This document shows positions 53,713 through 64,000 of a stretch of 64,000 nt of DNA, in pieces. The notes beneath the pieces were generated by a model, which did no database searches, was not told the DNA's origin, and was given only the letters and a program-made list of their open reading frames with translations. The stretch is from Pseudo-nitzschia pungens. Its lineage: Eukaryota; Bacillariophyta; Bacillariophyceae; Bacillariales; Bacillariaceae. The first letter of the stretch is position 1; the number at the start of each line of letters is the position of its first letter. The stretch lies in contig CM074762.1 of assembly GCA_037355855.1 (NCBI GenBank), positions 4,030,001 through 4,094,000 on the forward strand, written 5' to 3'. The translations under genes and the position numbers were made by a program.

Positions 53713-55438
53713 TGTGTTTAGGTCGGTTTCTGGAGAAACGAAAAAGAGAAACAGCAAAAGAAACGGGGCAAACTATTAGAGGCGCGGCGTATCTATCAGT
53801 TGATTTCTCAGGAATGAAGAGTTCTTTCGTCCTACGGCAATGGATTAGTTTCATTCAACCAAGAGTTGATGAACAAAAAAAGCTCCCCGTCAATTCTAGT
53901 TCGCTCGTGCCATCGACGTGCCCAGTAACGGCTCCCGAATTGCAGGAATGATTCGGAGGATATCATCGTGATCTTGGATCGAACCAAATGATTTCATCGC
54001 TACCCATCTCCCGAAACCTTTTCACTCACCAAGGCAAAAGCAATGTCAAAGTGAATGTGTCCGATACGAAGGGAAAAAACTTACCTACTACGGCTTAATC
54101 TATTGGGTATGATGTCAGGAGAGTGTCAAATCGCAAACAGAAAAAACATCCTTCGTCTGCAGCACGAATACCGTAAGATTACCGTACTCGTACGTCCTAT
54201 TGCGTACGAGTACTAGTTGAACTTTTCCGAGAAAGTAGATCGCGGATTTCGAACTGCGGTAAGCTTTTATCTCTTCTTTTTTCATTGCACGCACGGAACG
54301 ATACTCGTGACTGAAATAACTGAACCGTTTTAGCAGGCGCCAGCACGCAAAAAACTGATATTCATTATTTGAGGAGGTTCAAGAAGTATTTTTCTTCTTA
54401 CAATCTACACATCAATGGTTGAGTACAGTACAAAGACTTATTTGCACACAGAGTAGATGCTAACTGCTGATCAAACATCACCAACCGCAAAGATTCTAGA
54501 GTTGGATTTGACATGGAGTTGGTGCTGGTTCTCAAATGCCTATTAGAGTGCTGATTATCACCACAGCAGAACAATTCAGAACCTTCCCCCAGCAGCCATG
54601 AACTTTCGCTGACCCCAAAGAGGAGAGGGGGAAAAAACACAACTCATCACATATAACTTTGCAAGTGCTTTTCCTATGCATGTAGTAGATTGTCACGTGT
54701 TCAATTCTGTATTTCACCCCAGTTGTGCTAAAATGCAGGAAAAAACATAGCTACTATGATGCACTATGCAATTCCCCGGAGCCATGGGGAAGAACAATAT
54801 TGACCATCTATACTCCTTTGTGCAAACTTGTTACACATGGAAGATTTTGGGAGAGACAAGGTACTGATATCAGAAAACAAGAGTGAAGGAGTTTGCTCTA
54901 CCTGGCTGTTGTTCCCAATTACCCAAATAATGACTAGGATGATGGCTACTTACTTTTGACCTAGTGCTAGTGCTAGTACTAACTGCACTCCACCAAGAGT
55001 CTCCTTAACGAGATTGAAAATTGTGATTCTGCAATCAGCAGAGCATCTTTGTCAATTTTAAGAGGCTACACCACCACAACAGTGCTACTATCTGCGCCAA
55101 GAGTGGGTCTTCTTTGTACGGTGCCATATTTGGACTCTAGGTGGAATCATGTTGTTTTCAAAATGTACCGGTATTGGTACCAGGGAGTCAACGAGATTCG
55201 GGAGAACCTTACCAGTACGTCCACCCTCCGATGGCCAGTGATACTTGGAATAATCAACTACTTTAATTTTTAAAGTTTAGTTCTAGTTTAAATATTGTAG
55301 TAGACTCATGTTGAAAACATTGTTGGGAATTCCTTCACCTTCCGTCCCCAAGGCACACAGGAAATCTTATCACTTGCACGACAGAAATTTGTCTTCCAAT
55401 CAGAGCATCCCTAATAGAAGAAAGACTGCAACTCTTTG
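53713..55438. other. Intergenic region, no supported gene
   Basis: 1.7 kb. GTAAGATTACCGTACTCGTACG near 54170-54190 belongs to the GTAAC motif family. ORFs under 110 codons without features. Confidence 0.55.
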
Positions 55439-57352
55439 CTATGCATACATTCTTGAAATTGTAGGTCCCGTGTTCCCTCGCGAAAGCGGCTTCTTATCAA
55501 TTCCGGTCCTTCCATGTCTTGTATTTATCTTGTTCACCTTGGAAGAATCACCAAGTGGTCGTGTATTTACTTTCTTCCTGCCGACAGGATTCTTCTTTCC
55601 CAAACGAATATTCTCTTCATGGATTTGATGATCCTTCTTCTTTTTTAGCTTCATCTGCATTTCGTTTTTCTTGTATTCTGCCCACTCTTCGTCTTGTCGC
55701 TCCATTGCTTCAAAATAGACTTCTCCTTGGTACTGGAAATCCTCGCTATGTGATTCCTTCCATTCTTTCAGTTTTTCTTGCAACATTTTGGTGAGTCTTG
55801 GTAATTCCTTTTTGATTCGTCGGGCCATCTTCTCCTCCTCCATCAATTGTTTTGCCATTGCTGCACCACGTTGTTTCAATCGATCAGAATCTTTTTGTAA
55901 CTCTTCGTACTCCATTCTTTCTCGAAGAATGTCCTCGCGTCGCTCAATCATCCTGTTGATTGGTCTCATTTTCTCCAATCTCTCTTGGAGTAGAACGATG
56001 TATGCCTCATGTTCGTCAAGTAGCTTGTCGTCGAACAAGGCTTCATCGCATATATTAAACGACTCAAAGGACTTCCGCTGCTCGTATGTTCCATTAGTTT
56101 CTTTCCAGAGTTGTTGAATGTTATTTCTCGCCTCCTGAATCAGCTTCCCTAGCATTCCATTTTTCAGTGTTTTTAACCGTTCGAGTTCGGCGCTTCCTTT
56201 TTCAATTGTATCCATACCAAGGCCCTTGACACTGTTTGTAAAAGCTTGTTGTTCTTCCAATGGAATACTCAGTTGTTCCCACAACATAGCGATTTGTCCT
56301 CCCATCTCTTGCAGCAAGCCTTTCCTTCGGCGCTTTTCGCTACTGAGCTCGGATGCTCTTGACGTGAGGGCCTCGAGCGCCTTTGCACTAATTCCTGTGC
56401 ATGTTTCGGTTTCAAACTTCGATACCATCATAAAGCTAGAATCTTTCGATCGAACAAGACTGCCAGAAATACGCCTATCAAGATCCGATGCATTCTCGGC
56501 ATGACCGTTGACACCAATATCGTTCATCAGATGTTGGCAATCACGCAAGAGTTGTATGACAGCAGCCGTTCTTGTGGCCGTTTCTTGTTTCATTTCTTCG
56601 ACTTTTTCGTGGAACTCTTCTCGTCGCGTCATTGTGAGATCGGTCTCTATGTCACTCCAAAAATCATCCAGTTTCCTTCCGAGTGCGCTGTGAGATTCGA
56701 TCAAATATTCCTGACACTGCTGCAAATCTTGTCTCGCTTCGTCGGCGTCTAGGCGGAGTCCGTCTTGGGTCGCTTCCAAATTTGCGAGCTCATCGGTCAA
56801 TGTCATCTCTCCGTTATTATCCCTCAAAAGCCGAGGATCGAGTGTCTGCTTCAGCGAGTCCGAGAGCGCCTTGATCTCTGCCTTTGAATCGGCAATAGTC
56901 TGGCGAAAAGTCTCTGCAACTCTTTGCTCTTCTGAAATTTTGTGCTCACACTGACTCCGGAACTTTTCCAGCAAATCCGACAGCTGAGAGGCACGTTCTT
57001 GTGGAGTGTAACCAACTTCATCCCATATTTCTTCGAGTTGTTGCGCCGTGGAAGAAGCCAGAGCATTCAATGTTTCCGTGATTGTTCGGGACGGAGATAG
57101 CAGGACTAGACCCATGCTGGTACCGCGTGGGGTTTCTCGCGGAGTTAAGACGGGCTTGATGGGAGTGAAGGCGGAGAGATGGCTCCTGTGTTGAAATGTC
57201 GTGTTCAGCGAGCCCGGGGTCAACTTTTGCTGTTGCACGGTTGGCGTGGGAGATGTGACGCTGCCCATTACTGAAAAATTATTCTCATTCATTGTTCTCG
57301 TCACCGAAGCGTGCAGAGTTGACGATCCTTCGTCGAAAGCCGATCGATCCAT
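55439..57352 (-). CDS. MAP65/ASE1/PRC1-family microtubule cross-linker
   Basis: One exon of 637 codons. The first ~85 residues are a disordered Ser/Thr/Pro segment with several S/T-P sites (TPIKPVLTPRETPRG), likely kinase targets. From about 95 to 580 the protein is helical and coiled-coil rich: QQLEEIWDEVGYTPQER, the family's N-terminal dimerisation motif; ALWEQL-type repeats (IAMLWEQLSIPLEEQQ; IQQLWKETNGTYEQR); then the spectrin-like microtubule-binding region (LLDEHEAYIVLLQERLEK, RPINRMIERREDI), where the family signature lies. The C-terminus is basic. Proteins of this family bundle antiparallel microtubules in the spindle midzone during cytokinesis. Its promoter is shared with the divergent DNMT5 gene, 895 bp away. 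Confidence 0.9.
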   Translation of the reverse strand: MDRSAFDEGSSTLHASVTRTMNENNFSVMGSVTSPTPTVQQQKLTPGSLNTTFQHRSHLSAFTPIKPVLTPRETPRGTSMGLVLLSPSRTITETLNALASSTAQQLEEIWDEVGYTPQERASQLSDLLEKFRSQCEHKISEEQRVAETFRQTIADSKAEIKALSDSLKQTLDPRLLRDNNGEMTLTDELANLEATQDGLRLDADEARQDLQQCQEYLIESHSALGRKLDDFWSDIETDLTMTRREEFHEKVEEMKQETATRTAAVIQLLRDCQHLMNDIGVNGHAENASDLDRRISGSLVRSKDSSFMMVSKFETETCTGISAKALEALTSRASELSSEKRRRKGLLQEMGGQIAMLWEQLSIPLEEQQAFTNSVKGLGMDTIEKGSAELERLKTLKNGMLGKLIQEARNNIQQLWKETNGTYEQRKSFESFNICDEALFDDKLLDEHEAYIVLLQERLEKMRPINRMIERREDILRERMEYEELQKDSDRLKQRGAAMAKQLMEEEKMARRIKKELPRLTKMLQEKLKEWKESHSEDFQYQGEVYFEAMERQDEEWAEYKKNEMQMKLKKKKDHQIHEENIRLGKKNPVGRKKVNTRPLGDSSKVNKINTRHGRTGIDKKPLSRGNTGPTISRMYA

Positions 57353-58247
57353 TGCGATGATGTACCGTGGTGAAATTAAAAGAGTTGCAACGTTTGTTCA
57401 GAGGTGGGGCGTCTGCTGCATCCGGTATGGTGATTCGTTTTCTTCCCTGACCAAACAAACAATACTGTTCTGTTCTAAAGCTGTACCTTGTATGGTATTG
57501 CGGTTGACACTCGAGATGGAGGCACAGAAGGAAGTTGGCTGAAAAATAATGTTTCAATTTCAAAAATCAACTACAGTAATTCCTTCTTAGCCTGCCTGCT
57601 CGAAAAGTGGTCGCGATCTCAACGGCAAATATTGTTCGCCCGGCGCTCCAAGTCCAACGAGTCTAATTTGGCAAGGCGCGCAACCGCGACGGTACAGATT
57701 TTTGATTGAGAGAGAGATTATTACTGTATTTTTTTCAGTCCTTCGATGTCACGCTTACATTTCTATTCTGTGGTAATTCTGTGGTAAGGGTTACCCCTAC
57801 GTAGTAGATAGTACAAAAACGAATGCCACCAATGCCAAACTCATCTTACCAGGTGTGTAAGGTTTACCGTAGAGAAATACTGCACCTTTTTTTGATGATC
57901 TGATCGGTGTCCAATGGAAATTCGTGGAAGTAAGGTTAACTTACCTTCTAGTGAGCACGTAACTTACTTGTAAGGTTACCAGCAATAGTTGCCATTTTCC
58001 TGATTCCTTTGTACCGTAATCTTATGCAGCACCGTCCTCTTCCAGGATCGACCCTTCTTGTTGATTACTGTGTACACATCGTTGTATTTTGACGTTGGGT
58101 TTGGACGGATATCATCGAAGCACAAAACAAAACAATACACACCGACAGAAAGGGAATCGGGTGTGAACCGCACAATCAATCAAGAATCGATCGGCCCGCT
58201 AATTTTTTCGCTTTCGAATCCTGGATCGGAGCCGGGAGAAAGCCAGT
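57353..58247. other. Intergenic region between divergent genes
   Basis: Shared promoter space of MAP65 and DNMT5, with GTAAC/GTTAC motifs at 57780-57985. Nothing else recognised. Confidence 0.6.
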
Positions 58248-61200
58248 ATGATCACGTCGTTTTTCAAACCGAAAAAGAAAGATCCAGCTTCCAAAACGCG
58301 AGCTAAGAAAGATGAACCTGCTGTAAATCCGGTGAAGAGAGAATCGACTGCTGGGAGCAAGGACCAATCCGTGGGGAAGAGGGCAAAGAACGAAAGATTT
58401 CCAACGGGAAAGACGCTTGTCAAGAAGGTGTGTTTCAGTTTCGACCGTGCAAAATCAGAATCCAAGATGGTTTTCATCGATCGGCGTCGTTTGCTCACCA
58501 GCCGTGCGCTATCGTTTTTGTCGATTTTCTCTCTTTCTTTTCCGTTGGACGCATCGTTTGCAGAAAGTCGACCACGTCTCGGACCATAGAGGCAGGCCGC
58601 TGTTTGTGAATGGGACTGTCAAGAAACAGAAATACGATGGAAAACTTTCCGACGGAAAAACGTACACTATTCATTGGGAGGATAGAACGCCAGAATCGAA
58701 GTGGAACGAATCGGAGGTCGAATGGGGAGTCTTGCTCTTCGAATCGATTGGCCTTCGCGTTTCCAAGGTTTTTGGTGAGGATGGGACGTTTCATGGCGAA
58801 GTGGTGGACGTTTCCAAGGGAGACAGCGTTTGCGAAGGCGAAGGCGAAGACGACGGCGACGGCGAAGAACATGAAGTGCTCTATAGAATCGTCTACGAAG
58901 ACGGGGATTCCGAAGACTTCGACAAAGAAGAGTTGGAGGAGGGACTCAAGCTCTACCAAAAGGAGACGAAGAAACCCAAACGAAAACAAGCCGAAATTGT
59001 TGTTGTCGAAGAAGAGGAAAAGGATGTCGAGAAAGCCGACGAGGGTAAAGGAAAGAGGCGCAGCAGGAGTCGGGTGAGCTATGTTGAAGCAGACGAGGAT
59101 TCCATGGATCTCGATAGCGACGAGGAGCAAATTCGGCAAGAGCGAAAGCGTCGAAAACCTTCGAAAAAGACGAAAAAGATCGCAGTATCAGACGACGACG
59201 ACGTCGAAGACGACGATGACGATTTTGAAGCTCCCACCGAGCAACATTCCGACTCCGACCTGGACGTTGACATGATTGTAGATGATGATGATCACGACGA
59301 CGACGATGATTTTCAAGACGAAAAGCCATCGCGGTCAAAGTCAACCAAGAAGAATTCCAGAGCTACCCCCAAGAGAGCGACCAAAAAAGCAGACGAGAAA
59401 AAGTGGGCAAGCAACAAATCCGTAGATGAGGAGTTCGAGCAGAGGCTTGAAACAGAGCGCAAGCGCGTCAAACCCAACAACAATCCGCAAAAATGGCCCG
59501 AAAAAGGAGCTTATGTTGATCCCGTAGGAGTTGACCCAACGCACGGTATAGTTGAGAGGATTGTCTCGGACCAAGTCCGCAAGGTGGGAGGGCTCCTACA
59601 GAATGTGCGAGTTCAGAACAACCAAAAGTCCAAGGACGAGAACGAACTCTCGTATCCAATCCGCTTGCAGACAGCATGCTCGGGAACCGACGCTCCGTCG
59701 ATTGCCCTAGGGCTGATCAAGGAGTCGCTCTCGAGGTTGTGCTCCAAAAGCGAGAAGAAAAATGATCACTGTTTTGATTACGAGCACATGATGTCGTGCG
59801 AGATCGAGCCTTTCAAACAAGCGTACATTGCTAGAAACTTTCCGGGGGTGCCGCTCTTTCCCGATATTACGAAATTGTCGGCAATCGATGACGATGGCAC
59901 TGCCGAAAAAGTTGTTGATGTTTATGGTAGACCTCAAAATATTCCGGAGGGGGATCTGTTTGTTGCTGGCACATCTTGCAAGGATTTTTCCATGCTGAAA
60001 ACAACCAAACGAAAAGATATTCAAGACAAGGGACAGAGCGGGGAAACTTTTCTTGCTGCTGTGGAATTTCTTGACCTCTACCAACCACCTTTTGCAATAT
60101 TTGAGAACGTTGACGGCGCTCCATGGGGCAAAATGCAAGAGTACATCCAGGGTCGGATTTATCTTCCAGGTAGAAACAATAACAAGGCAATCACATCAAC
60201 GAAAAGAAAAAACAGTGAGTTAAGTGGTTTTGTGGAATGGAATTCTTTACATGTAAGCATATTTGCTAAACTTTTTTGCTGTTTCCCGATTCAAATTGCA
60301 GATGCGGATGAAGATCTCGTGTTCGTAGTCAACGGCGATGGCCAGTACGAAGCTAAATCCATACCTCCACAAGTGGGAATGAAAGCCGGAGACATTGTCG
60401 AAGGATTTGTAAAAGAAGGACATTCTTCGTCAGATGTGATCCCCTTGCTGTCAGACGCTAAAAATGCAGGCAAAGAATTTACTTTGAAACAATTTGCAGC
60501 CAAGCACAAGATCAACCTGAACAAGGACACTTTGATTCTTGAGAAGAAAGCGAGATATTGTACGCATCTATGCAAGATCGATACGAAATCGTACGGTCTT
60601 CCTCAGACGAGACAGCGAAAGGTACGTCCACGGAACATGAAAATGTGGTAGCTGTACGAGAATTGATGCCATCTTACCGAACTATCAATTTTTCTCCCAA
60701 TCGAAGTATCTATTTATTTGGCGATCCGATGATCCGGATGACGACCTCGGAGAATATTTTCAAGAGATTTTGGACCACTTGAAGTCCCCTCTCCTCCACA
60801 GCATGGAAGCGTTCCTTTTGCCAGATTCCCACGATCGGATTCGGTCTTTCCGGGAAGCCCTCAGATCGGGGCCAGGTCTCATGGTCAAACGTGACCGTGC
60901 TAAGGAATTGGATTTCTGGGAATGGGAGATATCTCGCGTGAAGGATCTATCAGCGCATAAAGTCTATCGCGAGAAGATAGGACTTGCCGACCGATCGAGG
61001 TGGTTGACAGGATGGAACACTCGTGGAAGAAAAGAATTAGCGCCCAGCCTTTGGCCTGAATTATTCGACTGTTGGAACATGAGGAGGCTTGATATGATTG
61101 ATTGCTTCGCAGCGGCGTCCAGTAAGTTCAGTGTTCGATTTGGATTTTGATATTCCGAGGGGAAGAAAGTTCTCAATCACGCTTTTTCTTCTCTGTACAT

Positions 61201-64000
61201 CCAGTTCGAGATGCTATATCTCGAGATCCACTTCACCACTCTTTCAGTTGGGATCTGTCGCAGAATGTCACAAGAACAACCTTCCGTTCGGCTACTGTTG
61301 GGGTTAGTGGTTGTGTAACACCTGGTGGTGAGCTACTGCTTCCACACAAAGGGCGGACTGTGATGGGGTACGAGAAACTATTACTACAGGGAATCCCTTT
61401 CTCGAGGCTTCTTCTCGGGCCCGAGACCGAAGTGCAGCTTTCTGACTTGGCTGGAAATGCGATGTCAGTTTCTGTAGTTAGCGCTACGATACTCTCTGCA
61501 ATATGTGCACCCCACCTCCGAAAGCAACGTAACGAAGATGTTAAGGCGTTGATATCAGAATTTGCCCTTAGTCAAAAGCATGACTTTGCCAAAGGTGCAG
61601 TTCTGAAAGAAAGAGGAGACTTCTACAAAACACCCCACAGCAGTTCTAGAACCTTCACGGAAGTTTTCTACGAGATCGCAAAAGATCTTGCGGAGGATGC
61701 TTTCTACTCATCAGTATTATGCACTTGTGAGTCTTCAGGGACTATGACCAAGGACATCAAGATTTTGCAGTGTCGAAGCTGTGGTATGAGTGTATGCCAC
61801 ACATGCTCTGATCGTTACCAAACCTCTTCTCACGATCTGAAAGAGCTCAAAGTTCACCGCGATAAAGTTCGACCTGACTCTCACAAATTTGAGCGAAGAC
61901 TTCGATGTGCTGTTCCCTCAATCCTGAGGCTCTCGAAAGACTGTGAAGAATTGCTGGAACATGGTGCAGGTCTTGATTGCTACAGCTTCCAGCTTCAGCA
62001 AGTTGATCGAAAGAAAGCTCACTGGCTACTAACATATGGTGCTTGGGAAGATCACGGGTCTGGAAGGCAAGTAGCAGAGATTCGTGTGAGGGTTGGAAAA
62101 ATTGATGTTCTCGATGAATCATTTGGAATAGCTGCATACATCCGGTGCTTTGCGCCTGCAATTCGAAACGAGAAGCCACTCCGCGGCAAGCTCAAAGACT
62201 CCGCTCGTCTTCTTATGAGAGTTGATGCCACGGATGATTCTTGGGAACTTCCTCAGAAAAAAGCAACCACTCAAATCCTAAATATTGCCGGTTCGAATCC
62301 AGTTCAATCACAGCGGTCGCGGATTGGACTTAATGAGGATGCTGCCGTAGCGCTCAGAACGCACAAAGTAATGAGGAGCTTCTTACCACCTATCAGCTCA
62401 CGAAACCCTTTAACTCACTACCATAAAATGTGGAAAACTTGGTAAGTACGATCATCTACAATACTTTCACCGAATCATTCCAACAAGTTCAACCAAACTT
62501 TTCCACAACATGTGAACAGGTCTAACATTCCATATTCACCTTTCAGGCCTGGAACGATTCAAGTTTCGGGAGATTCTAGTGATCGCATCAATGGAATTTA
62601 TCATAAGATGGGTTGCGAGCATACAATTGTCTTATCTGCTCTTTGGCGACGAGAAGACAAAAAGATGTACATGTACATTCGTCCGGATGTAGTACGTGCT
62701 ACACTTGATACTGCTGTGTTTGCTCCTAGTCCTTATTATGAAGATGGCCTAGAGATATGCGAACTTGAGGACTGGATACCTGAAAACGCTTTGAAGGAGT
62801 CGACACATTCGACGAAAGCGAGATTTCTAGACTGGAGAAATGCTCCCGACGAAATGAGAGTAGAAGTGCCACCTCCTAGTATGGAAATTGTTGATCAGGG
62901 TCGCACTTTTGAGGAGTGTCTCGCCGCTGCTACTTCACACAGCCATACCTATCCAACGCTATGTGAACTTGGGGGTTTGTCGCCTGAAGTGATACAATCA
63001 CTTCTCGAATATAACGAGAGTTCAATTTCGAAGGGGTCAGAAATTGACCTTGTTGGAAGATCCGGGACAAGGAATGCGAAACGACTTTCGATTGTTGCTT
63101 CACCTTCGCTCCTCAAGTTTGCAGCGGAAGGAAAACTTCCAATTACATTGTCGAAATGGTACAGGCTCCCTAATGTACCGAATCTAGGAACATGCAAGAT
63201 CCATGTTCCACCGCGTCCTGCTGAAACTTGGAGGAAACTTTCAGGCGATAAAGGTGATATCTGCGAACGGTTCTACAATGCCGAGCAGTCTAACGAATAC
63301 TATCATAGGCTTCTCAATCGGCCTTCGGCATTCAAAGCCGAGGTCAGCGAAACTCAGGGAAGACTTGTGTTGAGTATGAATCCTTACGTCGCCGTTCATC
63401 GAGCTGCCGCGATTCTTGGAGGGGAGGAAACCGACCACGTTGACATCGACTATTGTTTAAGTGAACTTTCTTCGATGGGAGAACCCGATACAAAGGACTT
63501 CAAGGTGCCAAATTCAGACGAATATCCTCCTACCCAAGTACCTGAACTAGAATTGCCACTATACCCCAGACAAGCCAAGGCTCTCACTCGAATGATGGAA
63601 ATAGAGAGAGGCAAAGTTCAATTTCCGGAAGAGGAGCGCTCTGAGCACGTCCTACCTGGTGTTGGCTGGTGTTTAATCGGTAAAGCGTCGAAAAAATCCC
63701 CGCTACGTGGAGGAGTTCTTGGAGACGCCATAGGCAGCGGCAAAACGGTCGTAACTTTAGCTTTGATACTGAAAGGGGTAAAAGCTGCACGCTCCAATCG
63801 AAATGCTTCAAAAGGGAGATCTGGAGCTACATTGATTGTGGTGCCCCCTGGACTTGTTAAGCAGTGGGACGATGAGCGAAAGAAATTCACCAAAGACAAA
63901 CTCAAATGCATCATTATCGATTGCACTAACAAACTGAAACAAACCTCAGTTGAAGGTATCTGTAACGCTGATATTGTTATTGTCCCAGCTGGAATCATAG
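58248..64000 (+). CDS. DNMT5: DNMT5-type cytosine-5 DNA methyltransferase with SNF2 ATPase, 3' partial
   Basis: Six exons visible: 58248-58427, 58564-60214, 60302-60621, 60707-61121, 61205-62441 and 62547 to the window end; all introns GT-AG, 80-136 bp, frames consistent; 1752 residues so far. Order: PIP-like N-terminus (MITSFFKPKKK); a Tudor-like region (GEDGTFHGEV, YRIVYEDGDSEDF, about 115-175); acidic and basic low-complexity; then the methyltransferase with motif I ACSGTDAPSIAL (about 430), IV GTSCKDFS with the catalytic Cys at about 531, VI FENVDGAPW (about 573), VIII YGLPQTRQRK (717) and X GNAM (about 939). A Cys-rich zinc segment (CTC ... CRSCGMSVCHTC) is at 1028-1066. The SNF2 ATPase starts near 1600 with GDAIGSGKT at about 1660 and VVPPGLVKQW. 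Known DNMT5 enzymes maintain CG methylation using ATP. The remainder lies beyond 64000. Confidence 0.95.

Noticed and set aside
62280..62310. T-loop-like GGTTCGAATCC
   Set aside because: Lies within the DNMT5 coding exon and no acceptor or anticodon stem can be formed around it; no tRNA gene was recognised anywhere in the window.

Overview
This 64-kb window is eukaryotic nuclear DNA, almost certainly from a diatom. It carries two fucoxanthin-chlorophyll (LHC-type) antenna genes whose leaders end in the ASAFAP-type plastid motif, several more genes with signal peptide plus plastid or lumen leaders, short GT-AG introns, a Copia element of the type common in diatoms, and a DNMT5-type methyltransferase fused to a SNF2 ATPase. 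I cannot name the species. Three splice-resolved genes are routine markers: RNA polymerase I subunit RPA2, V-ATPase subunit B and ribosomal protein eL27.

Layout. 1-5.5 kb: the end of an HPP-family membrane protein, then two antenna genes placed tail to tail. 6.7-10.5 kb: RPA2. 12.8-18.3 kb: a RING-finger protein converging on a plastid-type PPR protein. 18.8-25.0 kb: a complete, very young Copia retrotransposon with near-identical LTRs and a 5-bp target duplication. 25.6-27.2 kb: an uncharacterised plastid membrane protein. 27.9-33.0 kb: a gene-free block of ~295-bp repeats, a ~100-bp minisatellite arranged in ~300-bp higher-order units, a 144-bp tandem repeat, and a very AT-rich foldback element. 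33.2-36.5 kb: a frameshifted 3-ketodihydrosphingosine reductase converging on V-ATPase B. 41.3-44.6 kb: a membrane-anchored protein fusing a JmjC/cupin oxygenase domain to two different methyltransferase domains. 45.6-53.7 kb: small membrane, ribosomal and plastid genes. 55.4-57.4 kb: a MAP65/ASE1 microtubule cross-linker. 58.2-64.0 kb: DNMT5, cut off by the window end inside its SNF2 domain.

Most genes are independent single units; I see no operon-like logic. Gene pairs are often convergent with short spacers. Most of the larger intergenic gaps carry copies of a short palindromic motif family around GTAAGGTTAC, with a second family around TACTTCGTA/TACGAAGTA, which I noticed only outside coding exons.

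The most unusual items are: (i) the oxygenase-methyltransferase-methyltransferase fusion, whose chemistry and membrane leader would fit modification of silica-associated peptides or polyamines; (ii) a 17-bp complementarity between the Copia primer-binding site and its own LTR, which predicts self-priming rather than tRNA priming; (iii) the satellite/foldback block, a possible centromere-like region; (iv) the intergenic palindrome family; and (v) two genes that each carry two +1 frameshifts. Exon boundaries were set by eye from splice consensus plus frame continuity; no expression data or searches were available.
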